Part shown: piece after piece, positions 56,305 to 64,000 of the stretch | How the letters are laid out: every line of letters begins with the position of its first letter | Position numbering within the stretch: position 1 is the first letter of the stretch | Assembly (NCBI GenBank): GCA_016709445.1 | Contig: JADJMV010000018.1 | Location: 1-64,000, forward strand | Direction of reading: 5' to 3' | DNA from: Phycisphaerales bacterium | Lineage (GTDB): Bacteria; Planctomycetota; Phycisphaerae; Phycisphaerales; UBA1924 | Length of the DNA: 64,000 nucleotides | Translations under genes and position numbers: made by a program | Notes under the pieces: generated by a model | Told to the model about the DNA's origin: nothing | Seen by the model: the letters and a program-made list of their open reading frames with translations, nothing else | Databases searched by the model: none

Positions 56305-57228
56305 ATGGGCGCACTCATCGCGACCGTGTTCGCCGCCAGCCTCCTCGGCAGCGCCCACTGCGCCGGCATGTGCGGCGCATTCGTCGCCTTCGCCGTCGGC
56401 ATCGACGATCCGCAGGCCGCACGCAAGCGCGCCCGCCTGCACGCCGCCTACAACCTCGGACGCCTCCTGACCTACACCGTGCTCGGCGCCGTGGCCGGCG
56501 CCCTCGGCGGCGCCCTCGATCTGGCCGGCTCCATGGCCGGCCTCTCCCGCGTCGCCGCCGCGCTCGCCGGCGCCATGCTCATCGTCTTCGGCGCCACCCA
56601 CCTCCTCCGCGCCATGGGCCTCCGTATCGCCCAGTTCCGCCCGCCGCGATTCATGCAGCAGGCCCTCCGTGCCGCCAACCGCGCCGCCATGACCCTCCCC
56701 CCCGTCCGCCGGGCGGTGGTGATCGGGCTGATGACCACCCTGCTCCCCTGCGGCTGGCTCTACGCCTTCGTCGCCGCCGCCGCGGGGACAGGGAGCGCCC
56801 CGCTCGGCGCCCTGACCATGGGCGCCTTCTGGCTCGGCACGCTCCCGATGATGGTGGCCGTCGGCGTCGGGGTCCGCGCCCTTGCCGGGCCCCTCGCCTC
56901 GCGCCTGCCATTCCTCATGCCGCTGCTCGTGATGGCCGCCGGGCTCTTCACGATCTTCTCCCGCGTCTCCGTCTCCGTCGACGCGCTCCGCAGCGCGGCC
57001 GCCAAGGTCGAGACCACGAGCCTCGAATCGCTCTCCTCGAGCGTCAAGGGGCTCGACGCCGAGAGCATGCCCTGCTGCTCGGGCGAGCCGCCGGTCGTTG
57101 AGCCCGCCGCCCCACCGGTCGGCGATGCCGCCAGCGCCTGCCCCTGCGAGCACTGCGCGCAACCCGACGCCGCATGCGACGAGCCCTGCGGCTGCTGCGA
57201 CGCGGAGAGCCCCGCCGATGACCGGTGA
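56305..57228 (+). CDS. SafE/TauE-like membrane protein with Cys-rich tail
   Basis: A 307-residue membrane protein of the sulfite-exporter/SafE group that commonly lies inside cco gene clusters (sometimes considered a copper or assembly factor). Six helices contain GSAHCAGMCGAFVAFA and LLPCGWLYAFV. The last 45 residues are unusual: CPCEHCAQ and CDEPCGCCD, plus MPCCSGE, a dense set of Cys that could bind copper or another soft metal. It is fused or coupled to ccoI, starting 2 bases after fixH and overlapping ccoI by 11 bases. Confidence 0.85.
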   Translation: MGALIATVFAASLLGSAHCAGMCGAFVAFAVGIDDPQAARKRARLHAAYNLGRLLTYTVLGAVAGALGGALDLAGSMAGLSRVAAALAGAMLIVFGATHLLRAMGLRIAQFRPPRFMQQALRAANRAAMTLPPVRRAVVIGLMTTLLPCGWLYAFVAAAAGTGSAPLGALTMGAFWLGTLPMMVAVGVGVRALAGPLASRLPFLMPLLVMAAGLFTIFSRVSVSVDALRSAAAKVETTSLESLSSSVKGLDAESMPCCSGEPPVVEPAAPPVGDAASACPCEHCAQPDAACDEPCGCCDAESPADDR

Positions 57229-59681
57229 GGCGATCGCCAGTTCGTCCGCCAGCGCGCGCGCCGCGCGCACCGCCTGCTCCCACTGTGGCCTCCCCGTCCC
57301 GGCCGGCCTCGTCGAGCCCGACACGACCGAACAGTTCTGCTGCGGCGCCTGCCGCGCCGTCTGGGAAGCCATCCACGGGTGCGGCCTCGAACGCTACTAC
57401 GAACTCCGCGACCGCCAGGGCGCGCAGGGCCAGAAGGCCCAGACCACCGGACGCGCCTACGAGGAGTTCGACGACCCGACCTTCCGCGATCTCTACTGCA
57501 AAGACCTCGGCAACGGTGCCTTCACCGCCGAACTCTTCCTCGAGGGCGTCCATTGTGTCGCCTGCGTCTGGCTCGTCGAGAAGCTCCCCGAACTCGAGAA
57601 GGGTCTGCTGGAGTGCCGACTCGATCTGGGCCGCTCGCTCGTCCGAGCCACCTGGGACTCCAACACCATCGGCCTCTCCGGCGTCGCCCGCGCCCTCGAC
57701 CGCCTCGGCTACGTGCCCCACCCCGCCAAGGGCGCCGGCGCCCGGGACGCCCGCCGACGCGAAGACCGCGCCTTCCTCTCCCGCCTCGCCGTGGCCGGCG
57801 CCCTGGCCGGCAATGTCATGCTCATGTCCTGGGCCCTCTACGCCGGCATCTTCGGCGGCATCGAGCGCGAGTTCGAGCAGCTCTTCCGCTGGACCAGCAT
57901 GGTCCTCACCGCCGCCGCACTCGCCTGGCCCGGACGCACCTTCTTCAAGGGCGCCCTCGCCGCGCTCCGTACCCGCACACGCAACCTCGACCTGCCCATC
58001 GCCCTCGGACTCACCGCAGGTATGGTCACCAGCGTCGTCAATACCATCCTCGGACCCCCCCGCGAGGTCTATTTCGATACGATCGCCGTGCTGGTCTTCC
58101 TCCTCCTCTGCGGCCGCTGGGTCCAGCACCGCCAGCAGCGCACCGCCACCGACGCCGTCGAGCTGCTCTACTCGCTCACCCCCGCCCGCGCCCGCATCTG
58201 GGAGGCCGGCGCGACCCGCGAGGCCCCGATCGACGCCGTCACACCCGGCACGATCGTCGAGGTCCGCGCCGACGAGTCCTTCCCCGTCGACGGCCTCGTC
58301 GTCGAGGGGCAGAGCAGCGTGGATCAATCCATCCTCTCGGGCGAAGTCGCGCCCCGTGCGTGTCGGGGTCGGGCAGCGCGTGAGCGCGGGGAGTGTGAAC
58401 CTCTCCGAGCGCGTACTCGTCAAGGTCGAGGCCGCGGGCTCGGAGACGCGAGTCGGGCGTCTGATGCGTCTTGTCGAAGAAAGCGCACTCCGCCGCGCCC
58501 CGATCGTCAAGGTCGCCGACCGTGTCGCTGGCTGGTTCGTCGGAGCGGTGATCCTCCTCTCGCTCGCGACGCTGGTGCTCTGGCTCTTCCTCCGCCCGGC
58601 CGAGGCGGTTGACCATGCCCTCGCCCTGCTCATCGTCACCTGCCCCTGCGCCCTGGGCATCGCCACCCCGCTCGCCGTTACGGCCGCGATCGGCCGAGCC
58701 GCCCAGCGCGGCATCATGATCAAGGGTGGGGAGGTGCTCGAGCGCCTGAACCGTCCGGGCGTGCTCCTTCTCGACAAGACCGGCACGATCACCGAGGGCC
58801 GGCAGCAGCTCATCGAGTGGAGCGGCGACGAAGGCGTCAAGCCCGCCGTCGCCGCGCTCGAGGCCCGCTCCTCTCACCCCGTCGCCCGCGCCCTCGCCAC
58901 CGCTCTCGGACGGCACAAGCTCGATGTCGGCGAGGTCGAGCAGCGCCAGGGCCTCGGCATCCGTGCCCGCGTCGCCGGACACGACCTCGCCGTCGGCTCG
59001 CCGGCCTTCGTCACCGAGGCCCTCGCCGCCACGAGCGCGCCCTGGGCCGCCGAGGCCATCGCCGCCGCCGCCGACCGGGGCCTCTCGCCCATCGTCGTCG
59101 CGCAGGACGGGGCCATCGTGGCCGTCGCCGCCCTCGGCGACGCGATCCGTCCCGACGCCGCCGAGGCGATCCGACGACTCCAACGCGACGGATGGCGCGT
59201 TCGCATCCTCTCCGGCGACGACCCCCGCGTCGTCCGCGCCGTCGCCGCCCAGCTCGGCCTCGCCCCCGAAGACGCCGCCGGCGGCGCCAGCCCCGAGGAG
59301 AAGCTCGCGGCCGTCGAGCGCGAGGGGGGAACGGTCGTCATGGTCGGAGACGGAGTGAACGACGCCGCCGCCCTCGCCCGCGCCGCCGTCGGGGTCGCCG
59401 TCAGCGGCGGCGCCGAGGCCAGCCTCGCGGCCGCCGATGTCTACATGCTCCACCCCGGCCTCATGGGGATCGTGGAACTCTGCGAGGGTTCGCGCCGGGC
59501 GGTCCGCGCGATCCATCGCGGCCTCGCCGTCTCCCTCGTCTACAACGCCCTGGCCGCCTCGCTCGCCGTGTCGGGACACATCAACGCCCTCTTCGCCGCC
59601 ATCCTCATGCCGCTCTCCGGGCTCACGGTCCTCGCCATCTCCCTGCGCTCCCGCACCTTCGGAGACCACGCGTGTCGGTGA
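57218..59681 (+). pseudogene. ccoI: Copper ATPase ccoI, frame broken near 58348-58352
   Basis: A P1B ATPase that supplies copper for cbb3 oxidase. The N-terminal part (start 57218) has a Cys-rich domain (CSHCGLPVPAG, CCGACRAVW), then GVHCVACVWLVEKL and the membrane core. At SILSGE the frame changes; SRPVRVGVGQRVSAGS continues one base later. The second part has TCPCALGIATPLAV (CPC), DKTGTITEGR and MVGDGVNDAAALARAAV. Total length is 3n+1, so one extra base (in GAAG, 58349-58352) explains the break. The rest of the gene is intact in each frame. Confidence 0.9.
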
Positions 59682-59902
59682 TGTACATCGTCCTGCCCCT
59701 CGCCCTCGTCTTTGCCGGTTTCGCCGTCTGGGCCTTCATCTGGGCCGTGCGGCAGGGGCAGCTCGACGATCTCCAAACCCCGGCCGCTCGGATGCTCCTC
59801 GATGAGGACGAAGCCCCACGCACTCCTCCTCCTAATGAGACTCTGTCTCAGGGCCGCGAAGAACATCCCGATGCCGAAGCGCACGACGGCCGCAAGACCT
59901 AA
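59672..59902 (+). CDS. ccoS: cbb3 assembly protein CcoS
   Basis: A 76-residue single-span protein. The GTG at 59672 gives SVMYIVLPLALVFAGFAVWA, the usual CcoS beginning, and AVRQGQLDDLQTPAARMLL follows. It overlaps the ccoI stop by 10 bases, so it is coupled to it. CcoS helps insert heme and copper into CcoN. Confidence 0.9.
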   Translation: MSVMYIVLPLALVFAGFAVWAFIWAVRQGQLDDLQTPAARMLLDEDEAPRTPPPNETLSQGREEHPDAEAHDGRKT

Positions 59903-61853
59903 CCTTGCAATGCGATGGCAAGTCTCTCGGCAGCGAATACGAGCCTGGACGGCGCCTCAGCTCCCGGGCGCACCGATTTCGTGCTCTGGCGCCCCTGGGT
60001 CCAGCTGTGGCTCTCCGTCGCCGCGGGCGCGGCACTGCTCCTCGGCGTTCTGCTTGTCGTCGGGCTCGGCAACCCCTTCGGTGAGTGGTGCTACTACGCC
60101 AGCCTCGCCATCGGCCTGGTCTACGGCCTTCACGCCGCCACGATCGCCCTCGCGGAGAAGCGCGTCGATATCGATGTCTTGATGGTCGTTGGCGCCGTCA
60201 TGGCCGCCGCCGTCCACCACGCCGAGGAGGGCGCCCTCCTCCTCGTGCTCTTCACCTTCGCCGGCGCCCTCGAAGAGCTGGCCATGGCCCGCACCCAGCG
60301 CGAGATCCGCGCCCTCCATGGCATCATGCCCGACCGCGCCATCGCCCTCCGCGGCGGCGAGTGGACCGACGTCACGCCCGAGAGCCTGGCCGTCGGCGAG
60401 GAGATCCGCATCCGCCCCGGCGACCGTGTCCCCGTCGACGCGCTCATCCTCGAGGGCGTCTCCAGCGTGGACGAGTCCACCCTCACCGGCGAGAGTGTTC
60501 CCCGCGCCGTCGAGCCCGGCGCGGCGGTCTATGCCGGCACCATCAACGGCGAGGCGGTCCTCCGCGCCCGCGTTGCCAAGCTCGCCAGCGAATCCAGCGT
60601 CCAGCGCGTCCTGGCGATGGTCACCGAGGCCCGCGAACAGCGCGAGCCGCTCCAACGCACCATCGACCGCGTCGGACAGCCCTACACCCTCCTCGTCCTC
60701 GGCCTCAGCTCCGCCGTCTTCCTCGTCTGGCGATTCGCCCTCGGAGTGCCCGCTGCCGATGCCGTCTACACCGCCATCACGCTGCTGATTGTCGCCTCGC
60801 CCTGCGCCCTGGTCATCGCCACGCCGACCGCCACGCTCTCCGCCATCGCACGCGGCGCCCGTGCCGGTGTCCTCTTCAAGGGCGGCGAGTCCATCGACCG
60901 GCTCAGCCGCACCCGCGCCGTCTGCTTTGACAAGACCGGCACCCTCACCAAGGGACGCCCGATCTACCGCGAGATCCGGCCCCGCGACGGCGGCGACGCC
61001 GCACCGCTCCTCGCCCTGGCCGCCCAGCTCGAACGAGACTCCACCCACCCCACCGCGAAGGCCATCCTCCAGGCCGGCGAGGCCGCCGGTGCGCTCCCGA
61101 GCATCGATCAGGTCCGCTCGATCGCCGGGCGCGGCATGGCCGGCCAGCACGGGGGCGTCGAGGCCCGCGTCGGCAACCTCGCGTTCGTTGGCGAGATCGT
61201 GGACGCTCCGGCGCGCGCGTGGCTCGAGGCCACGCTTCGGGCCGTCCGCGAGCAGGGCCAGCTCGGCGTCGCCATCGCGACGGGCGCCGGCGCCTGCGCC
61301 GTGCTCGTCCTGCGAGACGAGATCCGAGTCGGAGCCGCCGAGCTGGTTCGCCAGCTCCACGCCCTCGACGTTCGGCCCGTCCGCATGCTCACCGGCGACG
61401 ACGAAGTCGTCGCCAAACGCGTCGCCGAAGAGCTCGGCCTCGACGCCTACGACGCCTCCCTGCTCCCCGAGCAGAAGGTTGCCGCGGTCGAAGCCATGAA
61501 GCGGGAGCACGCCGGGCGATCCACACGCTCGGGCATCGCCGTCATCGGCGACGGTGTCAACGACGCCCCCGCCCTCGCCGCCGCCGACGTCTCCATCGCC
61601 GTTGGCTCCATCGGCTCCGACGCCGCCCTTGAGTCCGCCGACATCGTCCTGCTCAGCGACGACCTGACCCGCGTCCCCTGGGCCCTCCGCCTCGCCCGCG
61701 CCACGCGCAAGACCGTCGCCGTCAACCTCGTCTTCGCTCTCTCGGTGATCGTCGTGATGGGCCTCGTCGTCGTGATCGGGTCCCGCACCGGCCTCAAGGT
61801 CCCGATGGCGGTGGGGGTCCTCGCCCACGAGGGCGGCACCGTCGCCGTCGTCC

Positions 61854-64000
<2,147 letters not shown>

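Overview
The window is GC-rich bacterial chromosome, probably from a planctomycete and perhaps a member of the Phycisphaerae. This is inferred from gene style, not from a marker gene. Signs are a small zinc-ribbon membrane protein of the type common in that phylum (CKHCEYDRTGL then RCPECG), several ECF-type sigma factors each paired or fused with a regulatory partner, a TPR-sulfotransferase, secreted glycosidases, and long perfect inverted repeats between genes. No rRNA, tRNA, CRISPR array, prophage or intact insertion sequence was seen.

Layout. 1-4.3 kb: a hypothetical protein, a PaiB-like flavin protein, a DUF1963 protein, a small secreted protein and a broken VanZ-like membrane gene, with two copies of a large inverted-repeat element. 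5-12 kb: a GT-C-like membrane protein, a secreted GH16+CBM6 glucanase, an ECF sigma/membrane-partner pair, a fragment of a REP-associated transposase, and a broken GNAT-like gene. 12-31 kb is mostly housekeeping: a lipoprotein, MgtE, an alpha/beta hydrolase, an alkaline-phosphatase-superfamily enzyme, GpsA, a P1B-type ATPase with an altered metal site, 6-phosphogluconate dehydrogenase, HflX, a CtpA-type protease, TsaD and a GGQ release-factor-like protein. 31-48 kb: a frameshifted TPR-sulfotransferase, a Tat-exported six-hairpin glycosidase, an IYD-like nitroreductase, a cupin, an aldo/keto reductase, a sigma/anti-sigma/972-residue secreted-protein module, a cyclodeaminase, an RsbU-like phosphatase, YkgJ, a GH31 alpha-glucosidase and a sigma factor with a Cys-containing tail. 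48-64 kb: a sulfur/respiration block with an MBL-rhodanese protein, a TauE permease, an Rrf2 regulator, and the cbb3 oxidase set ccoN-O-Q-P-G-H, a SafE-like gene, ccoI and ccoS. A P1B-4-like metal ATPase and a partial MscS/MscK channel follow.

How the genes work together. The 48-62 kb block reads as one respiratory unit. Rrf2 is divergent from ccoN across a 22-bp palindrome that overlaps both promoters. Oxidase subunits, assembly factors (CcoG, FixH, CcoS), copper delivery (CcoI, SafE-like) and a further metal exporter follow in one direction, often with overlapping start and stop codons. The persulfide/thiosulfate-type genes on the other side of rrf2 suggest that sulfur oxidation and the oxidase may be co-regulated.

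The most striking anomaly is a set of broken frames. The recognisable protein continues in another frame in ccoN/O, ccoG, ccoI, the TPR-sulfotransferase and the GNAT-like gene. The TauE and VanZ-like genes probably have the same problem. All are consistent with single-base indels, several at G runs, except ccoN/O, which has also lost about 65-70 codons. Either the read or assembly quality is imperfect, or the cbb3 locus is decaying. A second unusual feature is a (GACGAAGA)n octamer array directly after the stop codon of three unrelated minus-strand genes.
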